Made by a program: the position numbers and the translations under genes | From: Echiichthys vipera | Taxonomy: Eukaryota; Chordata; Actinopteri; Perciformes; Trachinidae | DNA: 64,000 nucleotides | Direction of reading: 5' to 3' | Assembly (NCBI GenBank): GCA_963691815.1 | Contig: OY829654.1 | Coordinates: 28,159,188-28,223,187 of the forward strand | Notes under the pieces: generated by a model | The model's database searches: none | The model's input: the letters and a program-made list of their open reading frames with translations, nothing else | Told to the model about the DNA's origin: nothing | Shown here: piece by piece, positions 47,384 to 61,370 of the stretch | Numbering within the stretch: position 1 is the stretch's first letter | How the letters are laid out: the number at the start of each line of letters is the position of its first letter

Positions 47384-50300
47384 GTAAGCACGCAGGAAGC
47401 GTTGACCAAAAAGTCCCAGTTTTCACCTGTTTGTTTGACAAGATCTGCTTTTTGTGTGAGCTTTGGATAGTATAGCTTAAAAATGGAGATGAAATGGTTA
47501 CCGGTTTAATGACAAAATGCAGCAAAATTCCAGTTAGTGTAAGTTTCACACTTTAATTATCGTAAAACACTGTGTTTGATTACCCAGTTGAAAAACTTAC
47601 TGCAAAACAACATTTACACGCCCTTATGTTTAATGAAAGAATTATTAGTTGCAGCAAATGTTCCCACTATCAAAACTGGCCCTTCATAATTCATCTATGT
47701 AAATGATAGAGGACAAAATTGACACTTTTCTCTCTATAAAATTATTTCTAAAGTTCAGGTGAAGCTAAAATGAGGCTTAGTTCAATGCAGTCCTCAATGT
47801 TCATTTTAGAAAGTATCGTTTGGAAACCTGCCCTTTAAAGTGGGGTTAACACACAATGAAGTAGTACTGTGAGGTCTAATGAACAGGGTGGGGCACACAT
47901 CTATATGGCTATCACTGTAAATCATAGTGCAGTGAGGTTTATGTGATTCTGTATCTGTAAAGCTGTTGGTTCATAGATTACGGTACATATATGAGAGTCT
48001 GGTATGTGTAGAGATAATGGCTCCACTTTGACCTTCATAGGTACACACAAAGAGAGATAAAGTGTTTTTTTTTTTTGCTTTAATTGTTTTTTAAAGGGGG
48101 GGGGGTGTCTGGGTGTATGTTAAGCACAATAACCATCAAAATCATATTTTGGTGATTGTTAGTTTAAATACATTCATGGTTAATTTCATTCACTGTATAG
48201 TCCACTATAAAATACCCACATGAACAGCTAATTTAAGTGTACATAAGATGTACACTACATTGTCCTCCCTATACCACAATGCAATGCGGTTATGTCTTAC
48301 TGGAGGTGAAGAAGAAGCAGAAGAGGTGCTAACGGCCAGGTATCTGAGAGCTAACGGCAGTTACCAACAACCGTTACTCACGAGCTGACTACTGTTACTC
48401 TCTCATGGAATAAATTAACCAGTGGCTACTACAGCTCGCAATCAGGTAACACAACCATTGTTAATAAAACTACACTTTACATCAATACAACCTATATGAC
48501 TGTCCCCCCTGAGTGCCCGGGTTATATTATAAATACACTGTAAAACAGGTTTACAGCTCTGTTTGTTTACATAACATATAAACTCACACATATATCCGGC
48601 GCATCTACAGAAGCAATGATTTGTTTTCTGTGTAGTGTCCGAAATCTCGTTTGGTCATTCCCTATATAGTGCACTATTTAATAAACACTATAAAGGGGAT
48701 AGCGAGTGAATGAATGAGGATTTTCGAACACATAGTGAACGTGACAAGATGGAGGGCTCTGAACGAACAGGCTCCTTTGCAATTACGTCAAAGAAGCCGC
48801 TAGAAACCAGGTATCTCAAATCTTACTAGTACAAGTTTTACCACTTAGTTTAATCAAAGTTTTGCAATGTCAAGTAGTAAGTACATTTATTTTTAAGATT
48901 GCCTAAGACACAAATAAAATCTACAACCAATGCAAATTGTCTTAGATTGACTTTTCCCAAATATCTTTTTTAACAAAATAAAAATGATTACAGTCAACCC
49001 TTTCACCCGGATGAACAGTTGTTTATGTATGAATGCAATGGGAGCCAGATATTTGCAATATGCTCTTCATATTCATGGTAATATGATAATTTATACCTGA
49101 AGGGTTAATGTCTTCTTTCCTGGTATGGGTCCAACTGTTGCCTGCTGACCAGGGTGAATTCCACAAACACACACCCTAATACAATGTCAACTTTAAGCCA
49201 AAACGTCTACAAAAAGGAATTTATTGAGGTGGGTATGTCGGTAGAAAGTTTAAGATTAACAAGAGTGGGACCCACTCGCAAGGATGAGTCAGAAATAAAT
49301 ACTTCCTGTTTAACCTTTCATGTAGTACAAGTACATTTGAAACAATCTTAAACTAATTGAATATTATTTGTGGTTACCTCTCCTGAAATACGGTCAAAAG
49401 TTTGATGATACACTGCAGAGAAAGCTCTTCTTTTGTTGCTTATGCATACTATATTTGTTTTAATATTTCTTATCTTCACTACACTGACCAGGAGTAAAGG
49501 AATGCAATGTCGTGATCCACATAAGGTCAGATAAGTCTTTTCACCTATTCAAGCTGATTAGACCACTGCAAAGGCTGAATTCTGGTGGAGCCATGGTGTG
49601 TGTGGTCACCCAACTACATTGACCACCACAAGCCATGTGAAAAATATGTTTGTTCGTCAGTGTTGTTTACGGTGCTCTTTTATCTGCCACACAGCGCCAG
49701 CTATTCAAGTAGGCACACCCACATACCAACACTGTGGCGGTCAGCTTTTGGAGTGCTGCCAATATAAATAAAGAAGGTGTAAGTTATCCTGTCTGAGAGA
49801 TGCAACTTAAAGTCCCTCTCCAGACACGTTTTAAAGTCTGTATAAACTACTCTGCTATGATTAATATTTTGTTAAACAATGGTTTTTCCCACATAGCAAG
49901 TTTAAAACACACTCAGAGAAGGGGTTGAAAGCACATCTACTCTTTCTCTCTCATTGAGAAATTCTGCATCTGGCCTCGCCCCACACTCCTGAGCTTGTGC
50001 TCATTCTTGCACTAGGTTAAAACTATTCAGTGACTAAATTCTAGTAGCTTCCACCTGAGGTTGATGAGCAGGCCTGAGGAAACTGGGCAAAGTGCCCATC
50101 GTGATGGCTTAACACACCGTAGAGAATAACCATAGGCCTACATGGTTGAACCAACAAACGGTATGGGGGGTGCGACTTGCGGGTGGATGGACGGACACAA
50201 ATCATGGGCTGCGTGTCCATGGAGCTAACGTTAGCATATGCAAGTTAGTGTTTTGGTGTGTTGAACCCAGCATCAACCAGATCTGCACTCAGATGAGGAC

Positions 50301-50630
50301 GTATCAGAATCGAAGTGTAGTTAACATTTTGTATTAGTTTCTGTTGTTTGTTAGCTTGTTAGCTTGTAACTGTCATGGCAGTGTGTTTTCTCTCTGTACT
50401 GAGAGTCCGCTCTGAGCTGGAGGTTTCGGGTTGTGTTGTGTCAAAGTCGTTCGAATAGTGTTTCCCATATTAGACAGCAATTGGTTTATGGATGAGTGAC
50501 GTACCAATAGCTTGCCTTGATTTGAATCTCAAACTTCAAAAAAGTGCACAAACTCCTCTTTCAATAGAGGAATGTGACAAACTTTGCTCAGGTACAAGTC
50601 AGTATAGTCAATATCAGACATTTTAGACTG
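47384..50630. other. intergenic, mostly unassigned
   Basis: No further PAR-6 exon or other coding motif was seen. A T run and G run are at 48065-48105. A small MITE-like element is listed separately. Confidence 0.45.
48635..48731. mobile_element. short MITE-like inverted repeat (GTGTCCGAAAT type)
   Basis: It starts GTGTCCGAAATC and ends GATTTTCGAACAC, nearly complementary, with inner 'ctatatagtgcactat' palindrome and 'gagtgaatgaatga'. This resembles a common fish MITE. No clear target duplication was seen. Confidence 0.5.
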
Positions 50631-50829
50631 CAGGTGTCTCAAACTAATCCAGTAAAGGGCCGCTGTGGCTTTCATTCCAACCAAGCAAGAACACACCTAG
50701 ACTCGACTTATTCAGCCAACTGAAGTGTCTTCGCACAGTTGGATTTGTTGGATCAGGTGTGTTCTTGCTTGGTTGGAATGAAAACCTGCAGCCACAGCGG
50801 CACTTTACTGGATTAGTTTGAGACACCTG
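50631..50829. mobile_element. palindromic MITE, probably hAT type
   Basis: 199 bp. The left arm begins CAGGTGTCTCAAACTAATCC and the right arm ends with its complement. Arms of about 70 bp share 'ttccaaccaagcaagaac'. The flanks ttttagac and ttttagag suggest a near-perfect 8-bp duplication, with 2 extra bases on the left. Confidence 0.8.
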
Positions 50830-52139
50830 TTTTAGAGGATATAAACAGAAGAAAAGAAAACATTTTTGAGTGGAGGGGAACTTTTGTTTTGAAGCCAGTG
50901 CCGGTTCTGGTTCAGTGCTATGGTCCATGACTAGTGAAGGTCAATGTTAGTTCATGAAATAAATATCTCTTTACAGGTTATGGTATGTTAAAATCAAGAG
51001 CAATGACTTTGTAATAAGATGGTGAGCAACGGTAGCAGCATCGATGTGTAGATGAGCATTGTGTATCAATAATGTGATTAGTATTCACAAGATTTTGGGT
51101 CAAATTTGGACCAATGTGTTATTTATTTATTCATCTGTTAGTCCAATTTGAATGTGTCCTCTCTGCAAAACCTGGTAAATCATTGGATGATAACAGGTAG
51201 GAGGGACTGGTAGCAAGAAGTTGGTTGTGAGTAAGTGACCTACATCTGTCGTTAGTTGTCAACATTTCAGCTTCAAGGTAGCACCTTAGTACAAGTTCCC
51301 ATGTGCACAGGTGTAGTACTGGCCTCAGTCTGTTTCTCAGCATTAAATCTTTGTAAAAGCCCAGAATCATCACCTGCTCTAGGCTTTGACCTGTTATTTC
51401 AGGCATGCCAATCATTCCTGCACTATAGCCCCCACATGACAGCTATGTGGTTACCTGCACTACTCTTAGGCAGGTAACTGTGAAGTGTGCATGGGGCTGT
51501 AGTAACCGTAATACTCGGTATACTAAAAAAGTTTGAAGGGTGATGCCAAAAGCAGAAATGTAGGAAAAGGATTACACGGTATATTTTTTCTGCTTAAGCA
51601 GCAACTGTTAGCATGTCTAGCTAACCACGATGTTACTTACAGCAGTAGCCTAGTGTGACTCCCATGAATTACAAGTGCTTTAGTTGGATTAAAGTTTAGC
51701 ATTCATAAACCACTGTGTAGTATCTCCCCAAAGTATAGAAGCCATTCCTGGATGCTATTTAGATTTAGAGTTTAGATTAACATTAGCTCAGTCCTGCTCT
51801 CTATTGGATTTCAATTACAAAGTATGTGAGCTAAACAGTCAAATCGGATATGTAAGAATAAATGAACAATGTTTTTATTTTATTTTACAATTTTCTCTAT
51901 CATATTTAATCAGCTAGACATTAGAGAGTCAGTTGAAATCAGAATTTTATACCAACATAATGTCCGGGTAGAGCAAATTCATTTTCAGATTTGTTTCGAA
52001 ACACATTTTACATGTTTAAAAATGATTGCTGTCAACATGTGAAAAGACTGTAATTTATAAAATTCTGAATAATGGAGTTAGAGCATTGAACAGTTTTTCA
52101 CATTTTTGGGGTTCAGTATCTTTAGGGTTGGACTGAAAT
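50830..52139. other. intergenic, no recognised feature
   Basis: No coding motif or definable repeat recognised. Confidence 0.45.
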
Positions 52140-52257
52140 CATGACTTTATGACGTACTGGAAGCCCTGACCACACTGGAGGAGAAACAATTCACCACCCT
52201 CCATTGACTTTGCATTGTGTGAGGGTGCCTCCTTGTCTGCTAGCAAAAGACAGAAAA

Positions 52258-52341
52258 ATGCCTAAAAGCTGTTGTGTGGTGGGCTGTACAACCAAGAGGG
52301 TAAAGCACCCACAATTACGTTTTTACAAGCTGCCGAGTTGA
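52258..52341 (+). pseudogene. THAP zinc-finger domain fragment
   Basis: The ATG opens a frame reading MPKSCCVVGCTTKRVKHPQL then RFYKLPS and a TGA. The C-x4-C spacing and the RFYKLP motif match the start of THAP domains, DNA-binding zinc fingers found in cell-cycle proteins and in P-element/Kolobok-type transposases. The second half of the domain (the WxxxC-HF part) is missing. It sits within a region whose downstream part is repeat C, so a transposon origin is more likely than a host gene. Confidence 0.65.
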
Positions 52342-52587
52342 AAAACAAAGTCTTTGTGAAGCCAAAAGGGGATACGGGTGTTAGCTCAATGCTAACACAT
52401 GATAGGAATTATCATTAACTTTCTTATGCAACGACACGTGCTCTTACTGTCAAAATGCTCCAGTGTCATTTAGAGATTCTCTTGAAGCATCCATTTTTCA
52501 GAACATAACTGACATTTGAAAGAGGCGAGTGGGCGCGGCTTCAGCACTTTGATTGGACACGCCCCCTGTGTTTCAGAGAAGAGAGTG

Positions 52588-52700
52588 ATTTTGAAACCTT
52601 ATTTTTCCATACATGCCAGTATTTTCATTCATTCAAATTTGGCAGTTTGGTTAATAATACATTTTTCTGTAGTGTGACAACTTAGACCCCACTTTTTTAT
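52588..52700 (+). repeat. dispersed repeat C, copy 2
   Basis: It matches 18484-18598 in order and spacing, including gattttgaaaccttatttt and ttttctgtagtgtgacaa. It is 250 bp downstream of the THAP fragment and may be the same element. Confidence 0.6.
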
Positions 52701-55700
52701 TGCTTTACATGGACTTTAAGGAGGAAATCTTGGTTTAAGTAGCTAGCTAGCTAGCTACAGCTGATCCGTGACAGTAGCCATTCCAGCCGTTTAAACAGTC
52801 AACCGTTGCCGGCTAGAAACGAGAAGCCTGCTTTTGTGTACTTCTGTCTGAAATCAAGGGCCCATTGTTCCAAAAATGACATTGAATCTTGAGTGGCAGG
52901 CTCATATCTGTTACCACTATTGTAAACTGAACATGTGTCGTGCAAGAACAGAAAGCCTGACAGTCAAAGCAACACTAAACTAAGTGGGATGGGGATTTGC
53001 GAACGTGCAACACTTGGAAGGAGGAGATGGTTTCACTGTCAAATGAATGAAATTAATAAATGTCAACAACTTTGTATGGGCCTTTTAGGGTTTCATCAAC
53101 TTCAGAATATTTTATTATTTGTCTACTATTTCCCTACTTTTTTTGGGAGACATTTTGAAACATGAATGCTACAGAATCATCAACTAACCAACTCCTACAT
53201 GATATGTATGACTCTCAGAAGAGTTTGAACAAATAAAATAAAGCATGGTTGGAAAAACATGGAGGGAATAGAGGAGGCGGAGAAAAAATGAACATGTTCC
53301 ATGGAAAAACCTGGTCCTACTCAGCTCAGTGGCCCTGCGCCCAGTTTACCCATGCCCACAAAAAGTTGGGTTCCTTTTTTGATTTTCTGTCTCCTGCCTC
53401 CTCCTTCCTCTCTTTTCGAGCTGCAGCATTTCCTGATTTGCAAAACAAAGAATGTATGCATGGCGTGTGTGTGCGTGTGTGTGTGTTAGTGTATGTGGGA
53501 ACCCTTTCCTCTTATTCAGATGTATCACATATGTTTGTTCTCTGTTTCTATCACCACACACACACAAACACGCACACCACATGTGCCCCATATGTTCCTC
53601 TGTGTCCCTGTATGATCCCTGTGTAACCGTTATTCCTCCGCCCACCGCCCACGTCGCTCTACCTCTCGCCACACCCACTATCGCTATGGCAACAGGGTTT
53701 ACCACAGAGCAAAGATGACTTTGCCAGATGCATATGGAAATAGTTTGAGCGTGGTCGCCATGGATACAGAGATACATGGAACCATACAATGTGTAACTGG
53801 AGTGTGGAAACACTGCAGTACGCATGTGTCACTGGAGATTTGACGTCGCCTCTCTTCCTGGCAAGGGGCTGGACAGGGAGACTCATTCATAGACATAGTC
53901 CTCGTGTAATACAGATTTGTGTCAGGGCACTCAGGCTCATTCTCTAAGCCTTAGTATTCCCTTGACACAGTCAAGTGAAATGACTGCGTGATAACCCAAA
54001 CAGTCCCTCCAGGCTGCAGAACAATGCAAAGACTAATAAACGTTAGCGGAGGCTTTGAACGGAAAAGGGAAGTCTATGAATTTGTCTGTTTTTCTTGTGC
54101 CAATCTTTTTTTTTACCTGAGTACAAGTACAGAAAATTGTGTGGGACGAATCTGTTACCAATCAAAGTGCTATACAATAGTCTCCCTTGTTTTAGCTTGT
54201 GTGGGGATTTCAATAACTCGAACATTATAATTCGATTTGTTTGCCACATATGAAGACTTTCATTGATGATCTGTTCCCTGTACCACGCCAGACTCTTGTC
54301 AAAAGCCATTCTGTAGCTTCCCTCAGGCTACAACATTTCAACAAGACAGAATGCAGTAGTGTGCGTTCTGCTCCCCTGGTGGTAACTGTCTGGGCATGTG
54401 GTTCTGATGGTTTCTTTTCACGTTTAAGTGAAAACAGAAATGCTTAAAATATACAAAGGAAGGGGTAGTTGAGTGTTATGCAACTCAACAAAAGGCTGAC
54501 TAATACTTTGCACAGTATTCTCAAAAGGGCTGATATTGGAGGCAATTTTTAGACTTTTGTTAAGGTTGCACTTAGATCAAATGTCATTGCGTGCCCTCTG
54601 CATAAAATCAATGTCACTATGTGTTAATTTAGATCTTTTATCGTACTTTCTTGGATATGTATAATTAATTTCAATGAAGCTTGGTTTCTTAAAAGAGATC
54701 CCTTAGAACTTACTGCATGTTCAAATACAGTCACCGAAATGCCTTTGAATAACATTTATGGGTAATGTAGGGATCTAAGAGGCTTCACATTTTCAATAAA
54801 GGTTGAGTTTAAAAGCGGTATTTTCATCTGGGAATCACCAAAACCACTCTGTTATCAGCTTTTCTTACAATAAACTTCAACCACGAATATAAACATGAAA
54901 GCAAATGCCACAAGTCTCTGCTCCATGGGGTTGTTTTCATTTGGATTCAGCCCCATTAAATCCTCATGATCCATCTAACATTCTGCTATTTCCCTGCCGA
55001 AACAAAGCAAATTCTGCTTTCCAATGTCATGTTTCAGATTTTTTATGGGAGTATTTCCATGCCTGGTTAGTAAAAAACAGTGTTTTTAGAGTCATTTTAG
55101 CAGCTCTGCACTGTATTACAATCAAGGAAGTTGATCTGTGATGAGTTTGCCAATTTCAATGGTTTGTTCTCATCCTCCACCTCATGTAAAAGTAGAACAC
55201 TGTGTCTAACATCAGTGTTGCTTGTTCAAATAATATATTATACATTTAAGACAGATATATACTTAGATTATAATGATAATAGACAATGAATGGAGTCAAA
55301 CAAGTCTCGAAACAACAAATCCCTCTCTCACTCGCTCTGTACTTTGTTGTAAATCTTGTATGTCAAGCTTAAGCAGTAAAAGTGCAACTCTCCTCAGCAA
55401 CATAAACTGAGATGCAACTACCCCATAGAGCCCCAGAACAATACCAACAGTGTGTTTCAAATGCCAGCATTTTACATCCAAATGGCTCAGAGGTGCTGAG
55501 AAAGAGCACGGAAAAGAAAAGTAACAGGAAAAACGTTGGAGTCAAGCCTGGAGGGAGAGTGTTTTGGGTTGCAGTGGGAATGTCAGAGGAAGATTTTAGT
55601 ACCTAGTAGGGATAAGTGACACTTACCTCAACAAGTGGTATTTATCACACTGATAAAACCCTAACTTTAGCGCATCCTCATGTCATAGCTGAATGACAAA

Positions 55701-56189
55701 ATGTTTTAGAGGTTTGGTGAAACCTATGGAGGGAATAGGGAGGGTATGTGAGGCCTATGTTGCTTTATGAGGAGTCTGTGTGTGAGTCTGTTTGCCTCAC
55801 TCTCTCTGCAAGTTTCTGGAGTCTGAATAAATTATGTGTTTGACAACCTGCAATTGCACTGTCAGGTTAAATCTGTATAAGGCACAAACATATCTGCTCT
55901 TAAATGGTTCAGCTGTTCACTCTACATATTGTATGACTCATTCTGTGTGTGTGAGATCCATTCATAAAAACAACCCTTATCCCATCTTTATGGTGATGAT
56001 GTCTATCTAGATTGACTTGTTTGTAGATACGATGTGTCAAGGTTTTGAGTGCAGTGAGGAGAGAGAGTCATAATCTAGTGGTATTTGAAAGATAGCCAGG
56101 TGAGATTCTTATCTGCGTACCACAATGCAATGTTGGTTTACGTTTCAGGAACACAGGCATGTGTATTCTGCTTACGGCTTGTTCAAATC
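52701..56189. other. intergenic, no recognised gene
   Basis: GT- and CA-rich runs are at about 53463-53575. A 125-residue open frame at 53249-53626 has no domain and ends in a low-complexity stretch. Nothing else recognised. Confidence 0.45.
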
Positions 56190-56640
56190 ATATTTTTCAG
56201 AGCAGATGAGGCCAATGGTTTCAAGATGGTTGACAAAGGAGTCCCACAAGGATCTGTGTTAGGTCCCTTGCAATTTACAGAATATACAAAAAATAATAAT
56301 AATGATAATAACAATAATAAAGTTATTTTTTCCCAAGTGAATACTCTATTCTTATTCTAATGACACAATCTTGTATGCCTACTAATCTACTGCAACCCGG
56401 CCTTCTGCTGATTACAGTCTGCTCTTAATTAAATCAAAACATCTGTCATGATTAAAAGCTTCTTCTAATCACCCAAAAGACAGATTTATTAAATTAACAA
56501 GATCAGAGCCTACTGCCATCCATGCTCTTCATTACACTGAAATTGACACAGTACAGCTTTGTAAAAATGTAAGAATTTGGTTTGAAAGCTAATTGACCTA
56601 CAAATACATATTTGACTCAAAAGGTAACAAAACTAAGAGC
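56190..56640 (+). pseudogene. LINE reverse-transcriptase fragment
   Basis: The frame contains DKGVPQGSVLGPLQF, the conserved RT motif before the catalytic centre. An AAT-rich insertion follows. A broken frame then reads YSNDTILYAY where YADDTxLY is expected, so the first catalytic Asp is lost. Further downstream a YKYxGIWLDExLT-type region is recognisable but mutated. It is a jockey/L2/CR1-type LINE, dead and 5' truncated. Confidence 0.7.
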
Positions 56641-59600
56641 CTACTGCCATGCTAGTGGCTCTGCGAGGCAGTACTTTAGCTAAATGCTCATGAGCATGAT
56701 GGTCATGCATGCTACTATGTTCACAATTTTATTTTAGTATGTTAGCATCAAGCCAACACCACAGCGACTTCCTGGTTGATCCATACGGAAGTGCCAAAAA
56801 CTGCAGTTCTTCGAGTGAGTTTGTACAATAGTAGTTTGCACAATAGAGCAATTTCTCATTGTTCGTTAAATACGCCATTTTCACAGCATAATCACACCCA
56901 TATTAAGGCCTGGTACGAAAAAACTGTATGTATTCTGTATGTTTATGACTATGTTTTTATTTTCTTGGAGGTTAGAATTTATGAATAATTAGGGGCACGG
57001 CCTCGAGTGATAGCTAACCGCTGGCCCACACCTCAGCTCGGAGGTATACGTCAGCCAGATGGACGTACAGCCCCCCCTGCCCCAACGTGACATCAATGCG
57101 CTTTTTTTACAAGAGGAAATGAGAGTCTAAGAGTCTAAGTCTGACATGGCAACTCGATTGGATCAAGTTCAGAAAACAGACCCCGATGGGTATGCTACGT
57201 CTATTTTTTATACAGTCTATGGTTAGCATGCTAATAGATGGACAGAGAGACACACATACAGACAGACAGACCCTGGGATGCAAGCAGCCACCAAATTAAG
57301 ATTGACTGTGATAATATCTAGTAATAGACATTATTACTGTATTATTGTCGTATGTAGTAGTTATGGCAGTGTATATACTAGAATACCATGAATAGTAGAA
57401 ACAGGCAGTTAAGGTTATAGAAATATGAATAATAATATTTATGGTGGTGCATATGATAGAATTATATGAATAACAATAATAGCTGTAATACTACTAGAAA
57501 TATGACTATTACAGCAGTGCTAGACCATATTCATTGAGCCTGTCAAACACAAACAATCGCTCTTATAGACAACAGCACATACTTTAAATACACTTGTAAA
57601 TACACCTTTAGGCGTCATGTAGTTTACTCTAATGCCATTGTAAATCACTTCCTTTGACCTATCCTTCTAGGCATTCACAAAAAAACTCACTGTTCAAGTG
57701 TTCAACAGGAAGATTTATTAGTTTGTGGCTTTTTTACAGCTTCTTCCCCTGGAAACCACGTGTTTTGGTCACTATCTGCTGCAGTCATGACACAGAAAAA
57801 AGAAAAAGTAACAAGCAGATACAGTACGTTGCTATGGAGATGAAATCTTTGGACACTCAAACACAATCAGTGACAGGCCTCACCCACCTTCACCTCACCA
57901 AACACAGAGGTCTATGAGATATATGTCTTTCTTGTGAGCTGGGATTCAAAAGGTTTTATACCTTAGTAATACAATATACCATTCAGCAAGAAAAAAAACA
58001 GCATGTATGGTACAAAGAAAGGGATTAGCATCACAACAAGTTGTATGAGACCAGGAAATGCGACTTACAGTGAGGTGTTTTTGTGTAACATTACACTGCA
58101 GGCAGCCTTCAGCCAGCAGACAGTACATTAGTACTGTGCACAGCATAAGAGCTCATGTGCAATCTCACTTTCACATCATGTTTTCACAAACTTTTATCAT
58201 TGTGTGATCTCAGAGGAGCTGGGTCTGTCACACGTGGGCTGTATGAATCTGATTAAATAATACAACAACTTGTCAAGATTGTGTTTTCCGCTTCTTTCTC
58301 TTCATTTCAAGCAAACCATTTTTCTATAGTGGCCCACAATATATACTTTTGTATGTATTCATGTCCCCGCTTGGGTCTTGCTTGCTTTGAATGTGGCTGG
58401 GTGTGTCTGTGTTTGAACACACACAAAAGCGTATGTTATATAAGCCTGATTGCAGTGTTTAAGTTGGGCCTACTCTAATGTTTGACTGCTGAGTGAGGAC
58501 CTCTTCATGCTGGTGTAATGTGGTGTAATTTGGGTTTAAAGGCAAAATGGAGGCCACTTAATGTGGGTGGCATGGGCGATAACAGAATTGCATAACAATT
58601 AGGACCATACCTTGACTTTTGTACTTTGTATTGTGGTAGTAAACGGAGCAATTAATATGAGGTTTAAAGAAAAGTAGACACAATTAGTGAGACTATTTGA
58701 AATATCCCATGCCCCCCTGACTTATTTTGTGTACAGACATGGGACTGGTCAAACTAATCTTTTGAAAGTGAGTACCCCAGATTGTTCAAATATATCACTG
58801 TGGAACAAAACTAGTTTGAAAATCAGTATTAACAGCTAACCAAAGTTTATGCTCAGACCATACCTCTGCTCTGAAGTCAGTGCCGCAGTGAAAGTGATTT
58901 ATGAACATGATTCATCTGACATTCCTCCGAAATGAAAAGCCTTGCAATGTCCTACTGTAAGTACATCACAATTAGCCATGACATACAGAGTAGAGAACAT
59001 TAACTGGAAAGATGTTACAATATGGGTTCTGTGCGTAGTCCCCTAAAACTGTAAAGGTTGAGTGCAGGGTTGCAGAGGCATACCTTCTTACAAATCCTCC
59101 TCACTGAGGGAGGATAATAGAGTTATGACAAATATGCCAAAAAGGTCAAGTTGAGCTCCCAGTTTGTTCACCATAAAAGCACAAAGCTCCACTTTGGAAA
59201 TGCAGTAAGGGGGGAGCTTCATTTTGGAGATGTGCTTCACAGTCAACAGTGGCATGCACCAAATTTACATGACTTGGAGCATAGTTGTGTTTCTTTACTG
59301 CAGTGTGAGGAATTCACCATGGTTGTGTTGCACTCTAATGCATGGTGAAAGTTTGGAAAATTGGAACATCACGATTAGAGATGAATTCCCTGTGGTTCTT
59401 TTGAAAAAGGTCATTGAATTTCATTTAGTCATACACTATATATGCCATCTGGAGTATCAAAGGAGATCAGAGATATAACATAAACAGTGGGGTAAGCGTA
59501 ATCCCACTGCTATTGTAGTCCTGCTACTAGGTGTGTCACTTTGGCACCAGTACAGTAAGATTAGTAACATTGATATTTGTTGAGGTTTTTGGAACACTAG

Positions 59601-61261
59601 CCGTATCATACCGCCAGTATTTGGACTTTGAGGTGTTCACTGTGAAGTATTGAAGCACTTTCAGCCCTTCTGATTATTGTTTGGCCAAAGACTTGGTTGT
59701 TCAAACATCACTATTCAGCCTGTATTTGCAAACGTTACCAATTTCCCAAGCATAACAAAAATTGGATGTTGGCATCTGAAACGCAACATGCATCCTCAAA
59801 AACATGACCTGAAATGTGGTTATGCCATTAGGCTTTTAACACCTTCCAAAGTAAGCAAAATTGTACATTGGCACGATGAGAGGAGAACAATAAAAGTGAA
59901 ACACAATGGAGCAGCCAGGCACTCCCGAAAAAGGAAATAAATCTGATGTGACTCACTCCCTCATGGCTAATCCTTGGTGAGGAAGAGAAAAAAGAAGTGG
60001 CACAAAAAATCATCTGAACATCTCAAAAATCTAAGCCTCAAGTCTGGATCCTTGCTTCCTGTCCTAACCACGAGTGACTCATAAAGGGTGATTATATGTG
60101 GAATTGGCACCGGCCAAAGCTATGAAAATGAGACCAGAGGCAAAACAATCTCAGGCCATAGAATATGCACAAGGGGATACATGCGCATGCACAAAGTCCT
60201 TGCAAAAAAAAAATCCTCTAGATGCACAAATAAACCAAGTTTACTGGCCGTTCCATCTGCTTTTTATGTTCTTCTCTCTGTTCAGTAGCTGTGAACAGTG
60301 GGCAAAGAGTCTAAAGCAACACCAGAGTCTTTGTCCAAAACTTGGTTTACTGCAGATAGGAAAACTAATGGACTGCAGGGTCTGTGTGAAAAGTAGGTAT
60401 GATGGCAGAGGATTGGAATGTGCCAAAATGGGCAAATGGAGCAAAGGAAGACAAGGAACGGGAGTGAAACTCATTAGGGATGGAAGGGAGTGACTGTCGG
60501 AGAGTGGAGGTGCAGCGATTTGCAGGACTGTGGCATGGCAACAGGGCGGATAAGAGAGTTTGGAGGAGGGCTGAGGAAGTAAAGAAGTTCAACACAAGTT
60601 CTGTCAGATGAAAAGAGTTTGGAAAAAACAATGGTCTACACATAACTTCACATGCATTTTGAAAAGCCCATTTAGACCTAGTTTGTGTACACAGGTATTT
60701 TTTGTTTTCTCTTTAGTTCTCAAAGGAAATCCTGTCAGAACACATGCACTGTTCAAAAAGACCCATTAAAGCACTGTCAAGAGCATGCCAAACCAAAAGG
60801 CGCCAATACGACCCCAGCCCTAAAGCCATGCTGGAAATCATGCAAAGAAGAAGAAGATATTTTCCTGAAATATGGCCCTAATTGTAGACTGATTGCTCTG
60901 TACCTGTCCAAAGGTAAGGAAATTAGCCTGCTAGTAGCTCTAACACTTAGGCTAAGCAGCGTAGCATTAAAGCATGGTGGAATTAGCAAGCTGGCTAACT
61001 AGCAAACTTGCCAACCAACCAGCCAGCCAACGGCTAAGTAAAATTTAACAACGTAATGATTCATCCCCACACTCTTGTCACAGAGTAAAAAGCACACTGC
61101 AATCACCAGATGATTCACAACCTCGTTTGGCTCATTTTCTGTAACAAATGTAGCGTGAAGTCATGCTCGAATTAGCCAGCTGGGTTTTTGCATGGTAGCT
61201 CTAATGAATCACAGGCAATAGGTGGTGCTACAGAGCACCATAGGGCGAATGAAAACCACAA

Positions 61262-61267
<6 letters not shown>
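56641..61267. other. intergenic, no recognised gene
   Basis: At 56998-57225 there is a possible old repeat ending 'ttttttatacagtctatgg'. The remainder, including small open frames near 59677-59940 and 60685-61002, carries no motif I know. Confidence 0.4.
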
Positions 61268-61348
<81 letters not shown>

Positions 61349-61370
61349 CAGAGAGACAGAGAGAGATCTT
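61268..61370 (+). repeat. (GA)n/(GACA) microsatellite
   Basis: A pure GA run followed by mixed GAGACA units, about 103 bp. Confidence 0.95.

Noticed and set aside
53249..53626. 125-residue open frame
   Set aside because: The C-terminal half is a translated GT/CA microsatellite and the N-terminal half has no motif.
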